NCBI GenBank assembly: GCA_031287815.1
Contig: JAITSM010000022.1
Span: 1 to 16,928 of the forward strand
DNA from: Prevotellaceae bacterium
GTDB lineage: Bacteria > Bacteroidota > Bacteroidia > Bacteroidales > UBA932
DNA length: 16,928 bases
Reading direction: 5' to 3'
Part shown: positions 6,871 to 14,842 of the stretch, one piece after another
Layout: every line of letters starts with the position of its first letter
Position numbering within the stretch: the first letter of the stretch is position 1
Notes under the pieces: generated by a model
Told to the model about the DNA's origin: nothing
Database searches by the model: none
What the model saw: only the letters and a program-made list of their open reading frames with translations
Translations under genes and position numbers: made by a program

Positions 6871-6898
6871 AGTAGGCTGGCAGCAGCCACTGCCTACT
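6871..6898. repeat. GC-rich intergenic palindrome, AGTAGGC family
   Basis: AGTAGGCTGGC (6871-6881) faces GCCACTGCCTACT (6886-6898). It shares GCCACTGCCTACTG with the copy at 6246-6279. It is preceded at 6839-6868 by quasi-repeats of TTAGTTATTAGTCG. Confidence 0.6.
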
Positions 6899-6900
6899 GT

Positions 6901-7401
6901 TTACTGCCACTTCCCCTGTACTTTTAATGTTTGTTCGATGATGTCGCGCACGCAGCCTTTGCCGCCGTCGAAGAGAGAGATGTATTCGGCAACCGCTTTA
7001 ACTTCGGGCACAGCGTCGGCGGGACAGCAGGGCAGGCTGCAGTGTTGCATGGGCGGGAGGTCGGGCAGGTCGTCCCCCATGAACAATACCTCGTTGGGAT
7101 GCAAATGGTATTTATCGCAGAAGTGTTGCAAATCGGGCAATTTAATGCGTGAGAGCAGGTAAAAATCGGTAACGCCGAAAACCTCGAAGCGTTTTTTTAT
7201 CGTTTCGGAATTACCGCCGGTAATAATCGCTACGTAAAAACCCCTCTCAATAGCCGTGCGTATAGCCAGTCCGTCTTTGGCATTATAGGTGCGCAAGAAG
7301 TCGCCGCTTTCGGTAACCTGCACAGAGCCGTCGGTCAGCACGCCGTCCACATCGAAGGCAAAGGCTTTTATTTGGTGCAGTTTTGTTTTGTAAGAAGACA
7401 T
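6901..7401 (-). CDS. kdsC: 3-deoxy-D-manno-octulosonate 8-phosphate phosphatase
   Basis: This 166-residue protein is a cap-less (C0) HAD phosphatase of the KdsC family. It removes phosphate from Kdo 8-phosphate to give Kdo, the sugar that joins lipid A to the LPS core. HAD motif I is FDVDGVLTDG with D17 as nucleophile and D19 as acid/base. Motif II is TGG (61-63). Motif III is K88, and motif IV is GDDLPD (109-114). The C-terminal GGKGCVRDIIEQTL is the loop that completes the active site of the neighbouring subunit in the tetramer. The length is usual. It follows the DUF2520 gene by 63 bases, a pairing I recall as common in Bacteroidales. The call is firm. Confidence 0.95.
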   Translation of the reverse strand: MSSYKTKLHQIKAFAFDVDGVLTDGSVQVTESGDFLRTYNAKDGLAIRTAIERGFYVAIITGGNSETIKKRFEVFGVTDFYLLSRIKLPDLQHFCDKYHLHPNEVLFMGDDLPDLPPMQHCSLPCCPADAVPEVKAVAEYISLFDGGKGCVRDIIEQTLKVQGKWQ

Positions 7402-7438
7402 TTGAGTTATGTGTGAAGGGTGACAGGTGAAGGGTGAA

Positions 7439-7470
7439 GGGTGATGGGTTACACCCCTTACCCATCACCC
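7439..7470. repeat. Inverted repeat in GGGTGA-rich spacer
   Basis: GGGTGATGGGT (7439-7449) and ACCCATCACCC (7460-7470) are a perfect 11-bp inverted pair with a 10-base loop. The stop of the DUF2520 gene (7465-7467) lies in one arm. Direct repeats of GGGTGA/GTGAAGG fill 7411-7445. No T-tract follows on either strand. Confidence 0.6.
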
Positions 7471-8214
7471 CTCGCCTTGAATTAACGATGAAATTTGGTT
7501 ATATAGTTGCTGCCATTGCGGCGGTAAAAGGGCGAGTTGCTTTGCCATTGTTCCGGCGTCGTTTCGCACGGCAGGGCCGGTCTGCACGTCTCGCGGATGC
7601 CCGGCGGCAAAAGCTTTTTCAACGGTTTCGCGTACCAAAGGGTAAAGCAAAGGGAATTGTTCGTTTGTTAAATCTTTGGCTACGCCGAATAAATAATTGA
7701 TAAAATTACCGGCAAATACGCCGGCCGTATGCAAATGCAGCAGCGTTCTTTCCGGAACGGTTACCACCGTGCCGGATAACAACGACGCCATTTTTTGCAG
7801 TGTTTGCAATGTGTCGCCGGAATTGGCGATAATAAACAACGGCACGGTATTCCAATCCAACGGGCGCGTGCGGCTGAATGTTTGCAGGGGATACAGCACG
7901 CCGCAGTGTGCGAATTTATTCAATGCTGTGATATCCGTAGCGCCGGAAGTGTGTACCACCAATGCATTGCCGGCGTTCAGCTTTTCCGCTACTTCGGGAA
8001 TAGCCGCATCGGTAACGGCGATAATGTAGCTGTCGGCCGGCAATAGTTTTCGCACATCGTCCGTAGCGCGGGCATTCACCGCCTGCGCCAGCGTTCGGGC
8101 ATGCGCCAGTGTACGGCTGGCTATTTCCACAACAGTGCAGCCTCTGGCATAAAGCGCCTTTGCCAGATGCGTTGCCACATTACCGCTACCTATGATGGTG
8201 ATTTTTTCCGGCAT
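7465..8214 (-). CDS. Rossmann-fold protein with DUF2520 domain
   Basis: This 249-residue protein opens with the dinucleotide-binding glycine motif ITIIGSGNVATHLAKAL (5-21), like ProC, and continues with HTSGA (88-92) and YPLQTFS (108-114). The C-terminal helical DUF2520 part contains HTAGVFAGNF (162-171). These are hallmarks of the Rossmann-like/DUF2520 family, which resembles NADP-dependent dehydrogenases such as pyrroline-5-carboxylate reductase and coenzyme F420 reductases. The substrate is not known to me. Its ATG lies only 3 bases past the pgi stop, so the two are probably co-transcribed, and kdsC follows. The conserved placement beside kdsC hints at envelope or central carbon metabolism, but that is only context. 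Confidence 0.9.
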   Translation of the reverse strand: MPEKITIIGSGNVATHLAKALYARGCTVVEIASRTLAHARTLAQAVNARATDDVRKLLPADSYIIAVTDAAIPEVAEKLNAGNALVVHTSGATDITALNKFAHCGVLYPLQTFSRTRPLDWNTVPLFIIANSGDTLQTLQKMASLLSGTVVTVPERTLLHLHTAGVFAGNFINYLFGVAKDLTNEQFPLLYPLVRETVEKAFAAGHPRDVQTGPAVRNDAGTMAKQLALLPPQWQQLYNQISSLIQGEG

Positions 8215-8217
8215 TTG

Positions 8218-9567
8218 TCAATTCGTCCGTTCGTTTAATTCGTCAACAATTCGTTTTAATTCGGATGAATCATATCCGGGTTTTCCGAGCAGGGCGAACA
8301 TGTTTTTCTTGTAAGCTTCCACGCCCGGCTGGTCAAAGGGATTCACGCCTAACATATAGCCGCTGATGCCGCAAGCCTTTTCAAAAAAGTACAACAACCC
8401 GCCGACCGCATAGGCGTCCAGTTGCGGGATGCCGATGCGTACCACCGGCACGCCGCCGTCCACGTGCGCCAACAGCGTTCCGAGTTCCGCCATGTTATTG
8501 CATTCGCTGATGCGCTTGCCGGCAATAAAGTTCAGTTGGTCTAAATTCTGTTCGTCGGAGGGAATTTCCAATCGGTTATTTTCACTTTCGACGCTCAGCG
8601 CCGTTTCAAACAAGCCGCGCTCGCCCTCCTGCAAATATTGCCCCATCGAATGTAAATCGCCGGTGAAGTCCACGCCTGCCGGGAAAATCCCTTTGTGTTC
8701 CTTGCCTTCGCTTTCGCCATACAGCTGCTTCCACCATTCGGTCAGGTAGTGCATTTTCGGATGATAATTGACCAGCACCTCTATCTTCTTCCCCTGATTA
8801 TACAAGGCATTCCGGATGGCAGCATAATTTACGGCAGGATTGTCTATATTTTTTTCTGCCGTAATTTTAGCCATATCCGCCGCGCCTTTCACCAGTGCCG
8901 CAATGTCGAAACCAGCTACCGCTATGGGAAGCAAGCCTACCGGCGTAAGTACGGAAAAGCGCCCGCCGACATCGTCGGGAATCGCAAATGTCTGGTATCC
9001 ATCCTGTGCAGCAAGCGTGCGCAAGGCGCCGCGCGACTGGTCGGTAACAGCTACAATGCGGTTCTTCGCTGCCGCTTTGCCGTATTTTTCTTCCAGTTGT
9101 TTTTTAATAATACGGAACGCAATCGCCGGCTCCGTAGTCGTTCCCGATTTTGAAATCACAATGCAGGCGGAAGAGCGGGTATCCAATATTTCCAGCAACT
9201 CGCTCAGGTAATCTTCGCCGATATTCTGCCCGGCAAACACTACCAGCGGACGCCGGCGTCCGGGCAGCAATGCGGCAAAACTGTGCGACAGGGCTTCTAT
9301 CACTGCCTTCGCTCCCAAGTATGAGCCGCCAATGCCTATTACCACTACTATTTCCACGCCGTCCGTCAATTTTTTCGCCGCTGTTTGGAGCGACGAAATA
9401 TCAGCCGGCGTAACCGTATCCGGCAAATGAATCCAGCCTAAAAAATCATTCCCTTTACCGCTCCCGGCATCCAATGTATCCAACGCTTTCAGGGCTTTTT
9501 CCCGAGACGCCTTCCACTGCTCTGCGGAGATAAAAGACGTGGCTGTTTTTAAATTTAATGTAAGCAT
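8218..9567 (-). CDS. pgi: Glucose-6-phosphate isomerase
   Basis: This 449-residue cytoplasmic enzyme interconverts glucose 6-phosphate and fructose 6-phosphate. It is of the shorter bacterial type. Two SIS domains are present. VVVIGIGGSYLGAKAVIEAL (74-93) and SKSGTTTEPA (139-148) bind the phosphate. DDVGGRFSVLTPVGLLP (198-214) is the family signature and supplies the catalytic Arg. GESEGKEHKG (284-293) holds the catalytic Glu, and DLHSMGQY (304-311) the ring-opening His. The ATG at 9567 gives the usual N-terminus. It follows gpsA by 59 bases and precedes the DUF2520 gene by 3. The gpsA-pgi order agrees with what I recall from Bacteroides genomes. Confidence 0.97.
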   Translation of the reverse strand: MLTLNLKTATSFISAEQWKASREKALKALDTLDAGSGKGNDFLGWIHLPDTVTPADISSLQTAAKKLTDGVEIVVVIGIGGSYLGAKAVIEALSHSFAALLPGRRRPLVVFAGQNIGEDYLSELLEILDTRSSACIVISKSGTTTEPAIAFRIIKKQLEEKYGKAAAKNRIVAVTDQSRGALRTLAAQDGYQTFAIPDDVGGRFSVLTPVGLLPIAVAGFDIAALVKGAADMAKITAEKNIDNPAVNYAAIRNALYNQGKKIEVLVNYHPKMHYLTEWWKQLYGESEGKEHKGIFPAGVDFTGDLHSMGQYLQEGERGLFETALSVESENNRLEIPSDEQNLDQLNFIAGKRISECNNMAELGTLLAHVDGGVPVVRIGIPQLDAYAVGGLLYFFEKACGISGYMLGVNPFDQPGVEAYKKNMFALLGKPGYDSSELKRIVDELNERTN

Positions 9568-9626
9568 AGTTAAGGTTTAAAGTTTAAGGTGCATTTAGTA
9601 ATCTGTGAGTATCTGTGGGGACAGGT

Positions 9627-10634
9627 TTAAATTAAGCCGTCCGCCAGCAGCTGCATTTCCGTAGCGGGCGCGGCGTTTTCGTACAGAATACGGTACAACG
9701 TATCGGCGATAGGCATTTTGATAGCGTATTTTTTATTGATTTCGTAAATACATTTACTTGCATAATACCCTTCGGCTACCATGTTCATTTCCGCCTGCGC
9801 CGAAGTAACCGAATAGCCCTTGCCAATCATTGCCCCGAAGGTACGGTTGCGGCTGAACTGTGAATAACAGGTTACCAGCAAATCGCCCAAATAGGGGGAA
9901 TGGGTCGTGTCGCGCGAACTGCTATGATAAGAATTATTCAGGAAACTTTTCATCTCGCGAAAAGCGTTTGTTACCAACACCGCCAAAAAGTTGTCGCCAT
10001 AGCCCAATGAATGTGCAACGCCGGTAACAACAGCATAAATATTTTTCAAAATAGCCGCATATTCCATCCCGTAGATGTCGTTGCTGATGCGGGTTTTAAC
10101 ATAACTGCATGCAAAGTGCGAGGCCAGCCTTTCGGCATTTTCCTTTTTCTTACACGAGAAAGTCAGGTACGTCAACCGTTCTATCGCCACCTCTTCGGCA
10201 TGGCTTGGGCCGGAAACAACGCCGATATTGTCGAACGGCACGTTATGTTTTTGGTTGAAATATTCGGCAACCGTTAAATTGCCTTCGGGAATAATGCCTT
10301 TCACTGCCGACACAATAAACTTGCCTTGCAGCGATACGTTCAGTTTATGCAGTTCGCCGACCAAAAAAGCGGACGGAATGCAAATAACCACCACGTCGGC
10401 AGGCGCTACTACTTTATTTATATCCGCCGACATTTCCAACCGCGCCGGGTCAAGCATCGCCGAACGGAGGAATTCCGGGTTGTGGCGGTATTTCTGGATA
10501 TGCGCAATCATGCTTTCTTCGCGCACAAACCAATATAACAAGTCTTCATGATTAAGCAACAATTTGGTTAAAGCCGTTGCCCAGCTTCCGTTTCCAATCA
10601 TCGCGAAACGGGGGGATTGGTGGTGTTTCAGCAT
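9627..10634 (-). CDS. gpsA: NAD(P)H-dependent glycerol-3-phosphate dehydrogenase
   Basis: GpsA reduces dihydroxyacetone phosphate to sn-glycerol 3-phosphate, the backbone for phospholipids. I start at the ATG at 10634 (MLKHHQSPRF, 335 residues); the frame is open nine codons further to a TTG, which is less likely. The N-terminal Rossmann motif is MIGNGSWATAL (12-22). VVSGPSHAEEVAIERL and YGMEYAAILKNIYAV with the catalytic Lys mark the substrate domain, and NFLAVLVTNAFREM follows. The wording MEYAAILKN instead of the GVELGGALKN of proteobacteria fits the Bacteroidota branch. The truncated RhuM gene precedes it, and a -7 box lies between them, so gpsA may start its own transcript, reading on into pgi. 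Confidence 0.96.
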   Translation of the reverse strand: MLKHHQSPRFAMIGNGSWATALTKLLLNHEDLLYWFVREESMIAHIQKYRHNPEFLRSAMLDPARLEMSADINKVVAPADVVVICIPSAFLVGELHKLNVSLQGKFIVSAVKGIIPEGNLTVAEYFNQKHNVPFDNIGVVSGPSHAEEVAIERLTYLTFSCKKKENAERLASHFACSYVKTRISNDIYGMEYAAILKNIYAVVTGVAHSLGYGDNFLAVLVTNAFREMKSFLNNSYHSSSRDTTHSPYLGDLLVTCYSQFSRNRTFGAMIGKGYSVTSAQAEMNMVAEGYYASKCIYEINKKYAIKMPIADTLYRILYENAAPATEMQLLADGLI

Positions 10635-10726
10635 CGTGATCAATTTACGAATTTTGTACAAGCATCTACTTTTTGAGCATTACGAATAAATTATTATGCC
10701 TGTTTTGTTATTATTTTTTATAAATA

Positions 10727-10734
10727 CAAATCTA
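10727..10734 (-). promoter_or_regulatory. Candidate -7 box for gpsA
   Basis: On the minus strand this reads TAGATTTG, matching TAnnTTTG, 92 bases before the gpsA ATG and just past the RhuM stop. No clear -33 TTG was found. The leader between is AT-rich. Confidence 0.4.
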
Positions 10735-10752
10735 CAAAAAATCTTCCGAATG

Positions 10753-11163
10753 TTATCTATTCCGATGTTTCTTTGATATTATTCGCTTTTGAATATATTC
10801 ATGTAAACGTTGTGTCGCCCATTGCCTAAATCGCGTTGCCACTTGCGATTTTACGCGATAACCAATGGCAATAATCATATCCAGATTATAGTTCGGAATG
10901 TTTCGTTGCACCGAACGAGCGCCTTCTGTTTGAACTTGTAAAAATTTCTTACAAGTTCCTTCCTCCTGCAATTCCGCCTCTTGGTAAATATTACGAATAT
11001 GCTGAACAACATTTTCACGTGTTGTATCGAAAAGCGTCGCGATTTGTGATTGCGAAAGCCATACATCCTTGCCGTCAAAACGAACATTGACATTAGTTAC
11101 TCCATTGTCGTCCTGATAGAGGATGAATTGGCTATTGATTGGTTGTGGTTTATAATTGGGCAT
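10753..11163 (-). CDS. RhuM-family protein, C-terminally truncated
   Basis: This 136-residue protein matches the N-terminal part of virulence protein RhuM. Visible motifs are FILYQDDNGVTNVNVRFDGKDVWLSQSQIATLF (13-45), a DNA-binding-like helix pair, then NIYQEAELQEEG, and YNLDMIIAIGYRVKSQVATRFRQWATQRLHEY (97-128). Intact RhuM proteins continue for about 200 more residues; here the match stops at HEYIQK and is followed by a basic tail IISKKHRNR and a stop. The molecular function of RhuM is not known; the name comes from a Salmonella pathogenicity island, and homologues are often mobile or in accessory regions. The ATG is 4 bases past the tilS stop, so it may be co-translated. I think it is a remnant inserted between tilS and gpsA, although the remaining frame is intact. 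Confidence 0.8.
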   Translation of the reverse strand: MPNYKPQPINSQFILYQDDNGVTNVNVRFDGKDVWLSQSQIATLFDTTRENVVQHIRNIYQEAELQEEGTCKKFLQVQTEGARSVQRNIPNYNLDMIIAIGYRVKSQVATRFRQWATQRLHEYIQKRIISKKHRNR

Positions 11164-11167
11164 AATG

Positions 11168-12505
11168 TTATTTACATGGATTTTCTCCGGTTATTATCAA
11201 TATTTCCTCCGTCTCTTCCGTTACTTTGTATCGCTCGTCTATCCTGCGCCCCACCAGCCACACGATATCGTTGCCGGAAAGCAAAACATATTGCTGCGCT
11301 TTTTTGTGCAACGGTACTTTTTCGTCAATCAAAAAATCGCTAACCTTTTTCATGCCTTTCATGCCAAAGGGCCTGAACGCATCGCCGTCGCGCCATAAGC
11401 GCAGGGTAAGCGGGAATTTTAATCTTTCTACTGCAAGATGCGCTGCATTTTTCCCTTGCGACAATGCAAAATCCGTATCTTTCCGCCGCCGTTCAAAACG
11501 CATGACTATGGGCGTGGAAATCGCCTGACAACTTTCGGGGACAAAAAATTCTTCGTGTTTTTCCGTATCCGGCAGCCGTGTAATAATAAGCGTATCCCTG
11601 TCCTTAATCAATATGTGCGTGGGGCTGTAGAAGCGTTTGCCGGCCTGGGCGTCCAACGCTTCCGCTACTTCCTTCGCAACCGTCCCGGAAAAATGGCAGG
11701 GCTGCAAAATCTCAAACAGCCAAAAGTCGTACTGTGGCGTAGCTTTAAGCGCAGCGATAGAGATATGCATTTCATCGTCGGAAAAAGAACAGCATTGTTC
11801 CATTACTTTCTTCCGTTCCCCTTCGATTATGCGGCAGGATTGGGAAAGGTGATGCATCGTCTGTTGCAGGCTTTCCGTGAACGAGGGATTTATTTTTTGC
11901 AATTCGGGAAGGACGTTGTGTCGGATGCGGTTGCGGGCGTAGTCGTCCGTCGCATTGCTGGCGTCTTCGCGGTAGGCAATGGATTGGGCGGCGGCGTAGG
12001 CTGCAATTTCGCGGCGGGTGGCAAAAAGCAGGGGGCGGATGATGTGCCCGGCAACAGGCGCCATGCCGCACAAGCCCTTCAATCCCGTGCCGCGCGTGAG
12101 GTTGAGGAGTAGCGTTTCGGCGTTGTCGCCGGCGTGATGCGCGGTTACGATACCCGCATAGTTTTGCGTGGCGCGTATTTCCTCAAACCATGTGTAACGC
12201 AGGGTGCGGGCGGCCATTTGTGTAGAAACGCCGTGCGCCGCCGCATAATGTTTAGTGTCGAAACGGGCGCTGAAAAAAGGTATCGTACGCTCCTGCGCCC
12301 ATTGTTTGACGAAGCGTTCATCGCCGTCGCTTTCGCTGCCGCGCAACGAAAAATTGCAGTGCGCAATGCCTGTTTCCCAACCGCTCTGATAGCACAAATG
12401 CGCAAGCGTCATCGAATCCACGCCGCCGCTCACGGCCAGCAACCACTTGCTGTTGCGGCCAGGCAAACCATGCGCAGCACAATACTGTTGGAAACGTTGC
12501 AACAC
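11168..12505 (-). CDS. tilS: tRNA(Ile)-lysidine synthase
   Basis: TilS uses ATP to attach lysine to C34 of the CAU-anticodon isoleucine tRNA, switching it from AUG to AUA reading; it is essential in most bacteria. The 445-residue protein has the N-type ATP pyrophosphatase PP-loop SGGVDS (26-31), with IVTAHHAGDNAETLLLNLTRG (about 118-138) and YARNRIRHNVLPEL, both typical of the family. The C-terminal substrate-binding domain includes LRLWRDGDAFRPFGMKGMKKVSDFLID. The start is a GTG at 12505 after an AAAGGGG stretch; a TTG follows directly and is an alternative. It lies 27 bases after the unrecognised conserved gene and so is probably in the same transcript. Confidence 0.96.
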   Translation of the reverse strand: MLQRFQQYCAAHGLPGRNSKWLLAVSGGVDSMTLAHLCYQSGWETGIAHCNFSLRGSESDGDERFVKQWAQERTIPFFSARFDTKHYAAAHGVSTQMAARTLRYTWFEEIRATQNYAGIVTAHHAGDNAETLLLNLTRGTGLKGLCGMAPVAGHIIRPLLFATRREIAAYAAAQSIAYREDASNATDDYARNRIRHNVLPELQKINPSFTESLQQTMHHLSQSCRIIEGERKKVMEQCCSFSDDEMHISIAALKATPQYDFWLFEILQPCHFSGTVAKEVAEALDAQAGKRFYSPTHILIKDRDTLIITRLPDTEKHEEFFVPESCQAISTPIVMRFERRRKDTDFALSQGKNAAHLAVERLKFPLTLRLWRDGDAFRPFGMKGMKKVSDFLIDEKVPLHKKAQQYVLLSGNDIVWLVGRRIDERYKVTEETEEILIITGENPCK

Positions 12506-12532
12506 CCCTTTTTTTAATTATGAATTATGGAT

Positions 12533-13228
12533 TCACCAGATATCATCGGAATGGAAGCCGAAGCCTACGCGTTTGCCTGTTTGCAGGCGGGCATTTTCGA
12601 TTTTTGTGTTCATTTGCCCGACGGTCGCTTCTTTGTTGATATCGTAGGGCGGAACCAACAAATCGAATTCTATGGAATACAAAATAGCCGTTTCTATAAT
12701 CGCCGTGATGGCTTCTTTGTCCATGCTTTTTTCGCCAAACGTGTGGTAATTGAAGTTCGACTGGCGTTTTCCTTCCACAAAAAAGCGTTTGTCCTTATTG
12801 ATAAAAATCCGCCCGATTAGATACCCCAAATCGTCGGTGCGGTTGTATTTGAAGGAATCGGAGAGGAAGTTGTAGATGTTAATCATTCCGCAGTAGGCGG
12901 CCGCCGGTTCTTTTCGCAGGTAGGGCGTATTCCATGCCAGGTGCTTGCGGTCGAACAGGAAAACGTCGGAGTGCATACTGAAAATTAAAATATCGTCGGC
13001 GATTTTTACTTCCGCATCAAACTTCCCCCGGTCGCGGTATTCGAGACGGGTAGGCACTTCCTGCTTTTCTTCCAGCATTTCATTCATGTCGTTGCACAGT
13101 TCGTGCAACAGTTCTTTCAGTTGGGTGAATGATTCCAGCGTAGCGTCGTACGCTTTATATTTTACCTGCACTTTTTCCAGCAGGTCTTTGAGGATAGCCT
13201 CGCGGGGAGGCGCGTCTACGGTTGGCAT
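12533..13228 (-). CDS. Conserved protein of unknown function
   Basis: I do not recognise a named domain in this 231-residue protein. I start it at the ATG at 13228 (MPTVDAPPREAILKDLLEKV); the frame is open nine codons further to a TTG, but a promoter box overlaps that extension. Residues 10-65 are strongly helical and charged, with possible coiled-coil character (KELLHELCNDMNEMLEEKQE). A mixed region follows, with DAEVKIADDILIFSMHSDVF and AAYCGMINIYNFLSDSFKYN, then DLGYLIGRIFINKDKRFFVEGK, and a C-terminal RVGFGFHSDDIW. No signal peptide or membrane segment is seen, so it should be cytoplasmic. It lies between proS and tilS in the same direction. I believe homologues occur in other Bacteroidales, but their function is not known to me. 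Confidence 0.8.
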   Translation of the reverse strand: MPTVDAPPREAILKDLLEKVQVKYKAYDATLESFTQLKELLHELCNDMNEMLEEKQEVPTRLEYRDRGKFDAEVKIADDILIFSMHSDVFLFDRKHLAWNTPYLRKEPAAAYCGMINIYNFLSDSFKYNRTDDLGYLIGRIFINKDKRFFVEGKRQSNFNYHTFGEKSMDKEAITAIIETAILYSIEFDLLVPPYDINKEATVGQMNTKIENARLQTGKRVGFGFHSDDIW

Positions 13229-13252
13229 AGTTTTATGTATTTTTCGGGGTAA

Positions 13253-13260
13253 CAAAAGTA
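13253..13260 (-). promoter_or_regulatory. Candidate -7 box for the unrecognised conserved gene
   Basis: On the minus strand this reads TACTTTTG, matching TAnnTTTG, 24 bases before the ATG at 13228. It supports that start over the upstream TTG. Confidence 0.45.
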
Positions 13261-13299
13261 CAAAAAATTATTTTGATGTATGAAGTATGAAGTATGAGC

Positions 13300-13311
13300 G
13301 CTGGCGCCAGC
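13300..13311. repeat. Intergenic GC palindrome in word-repeat spacer
   Basis: GCTGGCGCCAGC is a perfect 12-bp palindrome. It is flanked on the left by three repeats of ATGAAGT/ATGTATG-like words (13276-13297) and on the right by CTTAGTT repeats (13316-13335). Its centre resembles that of the palindrome at 6246-6279. Confidence 0.6.
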
Positions 13312-13352
13312 TAACTCTTAGTTCTTAGTTCTTAACTTCCCGTTGGCCGTTT

Positions 13353-14825
13353 TTAGTAAGCGCGTGCAAACACCACCCTTTGCGGCGACGGCCGGCCGGT
13401 AACCATGCATTTGCCGGCTTCCTGCGGCGCGTCGAAGGGGATGCAGCGGATAGTGGCTTTGGTTTCCGCTTTGATTTTTTCTTCGGTTTCCGCCGTGCCG
13501 TCCCAGTGGCAAAGGAAGAAGCCGCCGTCTTCGATACGCTGTTTAAATTCGTCGTAGCGGTCTATGGCGAATGTGTGCGTTTCGCGGAAGCGGAGGGCTT
13601 TCTGGTAAATATTCTGTTGTATTTGCGGTAATAGCTGTTCGATAAATTCCGCTATGCCGGATTGGGGGATAATTTGTTTTTCCAGTGTATCGCGGCGGGC
13701 GATTTCAATGGTATTGTTTTGCAGGTCGCGGGGGCCAAGCGCCAGGCGTACGGGGACGCCTTTGAGTTCCCATTCGGCGAATTTGAATCCGGAGCGGAGG
13801 TTGTCGCGGCTGTCGATTTTTACGGAAATGCCTTTTGCTTCCAGTTCCGTTTTCAATATTTGCAACCGTTCGACCATTTGTGAAAGTTCTTCTTCGCCTT
13901 TATAAATAGGTATAAGTACTGTTTGTATGGGCGCCAGTTCGGGGGGGAGCACCAGTCCGTTGTTGTCGCTGTGGGTCATTACGAGGGCGCCCATCAGGCG
14001 GGTGGTAACGCCCCAGGAGGTAGCCCAGACATAGTCCAGTTTGCCGTCTTTGGCGGCGAATTGTACATCGAAGGCCTTTGCGAAGTTTTGCCCTAAGAAG
14101 TGCGAGGTGCCGGCCTGCAGGGCTTTTCCGTCTTTCATCATAGCTTCGATGCAGAGGGTGTCGAGGGCGCCGGCAAAGCGTTCGCTGGCGGTTTTTGCGC
14201 CGGTGATAGCGGGAATGCCCATCCATTGGCGGACGAAGCGTTCGTATACCTCAATCATGCGTTGGGCTTCTTCTATGGCTTCGGACTGGGTGGCGTGGGC
14301 GGTATGCCCTTCCTGCCAGAGGAATTCGGAGGTGCGGAGGAAGAGGCGGGTGCGCATTTCCCAGCGTACGACATTCGCCCACTGGTTGCAGAGTACGGGC
14401 AGGTCGCGGTAGGATTTTATCCAGTTTTTGTAGGTATTCCAGATGATGGTTTCGGAAGTGGGGCGGACGATGAGTTCTTCTTCCAGTTTGGCGGCGGGGT
14501 CAACGACCACGCCTTTGCCGTCGGGGCTGTTCATAAGGCGGTGGTGGGTGACGACGGCGCATTCTTTTGCGAAGCCTTCGACGTGTTCCGCTTCCCGGCT
14601 GAAGAATGATTTCGGTATAAAGAGGGGAAAATAGGCGTTGACGTGCCCGGTGTCTTTGATCAGTTTGTCCAGCGCCGCCTGTATTTTTTCCCAGATAGCA
14701 TAGCCGTAGGGTTTGATGACCATGCAGCCGCGTACGGCGGAGTTTTCCGCAAGGTCGGCTTTAATCACCAGGTCGTTGTACCATTGGGAATAGTTTTCTT
14801 CGAGGGTGGTTACTTCTTTTGCCAT
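13353..14825 (-). CDS. proS: Prolyl-tRNA synthetase, archaeal/eukaryal type
   Basis: This class II aminoacyl-tRNA synthetase charges tRNA(Pro). At 490 residues it lacks the large editing insertion of the E. coli type and has the archaeal/eukaryal layout, as is usual in Bacteroidales. Motif 1 lies near 30-50 (VRGCMVIKPYGYAIWEKI), RPTSET at 121-126, motif 2 at 154-173 (with RLFLRTSEFLWQEGH), and motif 3 at 269-288 (TSWGVTTRLMGALVMTHSDN). The anticodon-binding domain begins about 302 (TVLIPIYKG), and the protein ends in a C-terminal domain with the terminal Tyr (VVFARAY) typical of this class. It follows the hotdog gene by 17 bases and is likely in one transcript with it. Confidence 0.97.
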   Translation of the reverse strand: MAKEVTTLEENYSQWYNDLVIKADLAENSAVRGCMVIKPYGYAIWEKIQAALDKLIKDTGHVNAYFPLFIPKSFFSREAEHVEGFAKECAVVTHHRLMNSPDGKGVVVDPAAKLEEELIVRPTSETIIWNTYKNWIKSYRDLPVLCNQWANVVRWEMRTRLFLRTSEFLWQEGHTAHATQSEAIEEAQRMIEVYERFVRQWMGIPAITGAKTASERFAGALDTLCIEAMMKDGKALQAGTSHFLGQNFAKAFDVQFAAKDGKLDYVWATSWGVTTRLMGALVMTHSDNNGLVLPPELAPIQTVLIPIYKGEEELSQMVERLQILKTELEAKGISVKIDSRDNLRSGFKFAEWELKGVPVRLALGPRDLQNNTIEIARRDTLEKQIIPQSGIAEFIEQLLPQIQQNIYQKALRFRETHTFAIDRYDEFKQRIEDGGFFLCHWDGTAETEEKIKAETKATIRCIPFDAPQEAGKCMVTGRPSPQRVVFARAY

Positions 14826-14842
14826 AGTATTTTTTTGTGGTA

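Noticed and set aside
7439..7470. Rho-independent terminator of the DUF2520 gene
   Set aside because: The stem is perfect but no T-tract follows on either strand, and the stop codon lies within the stem.
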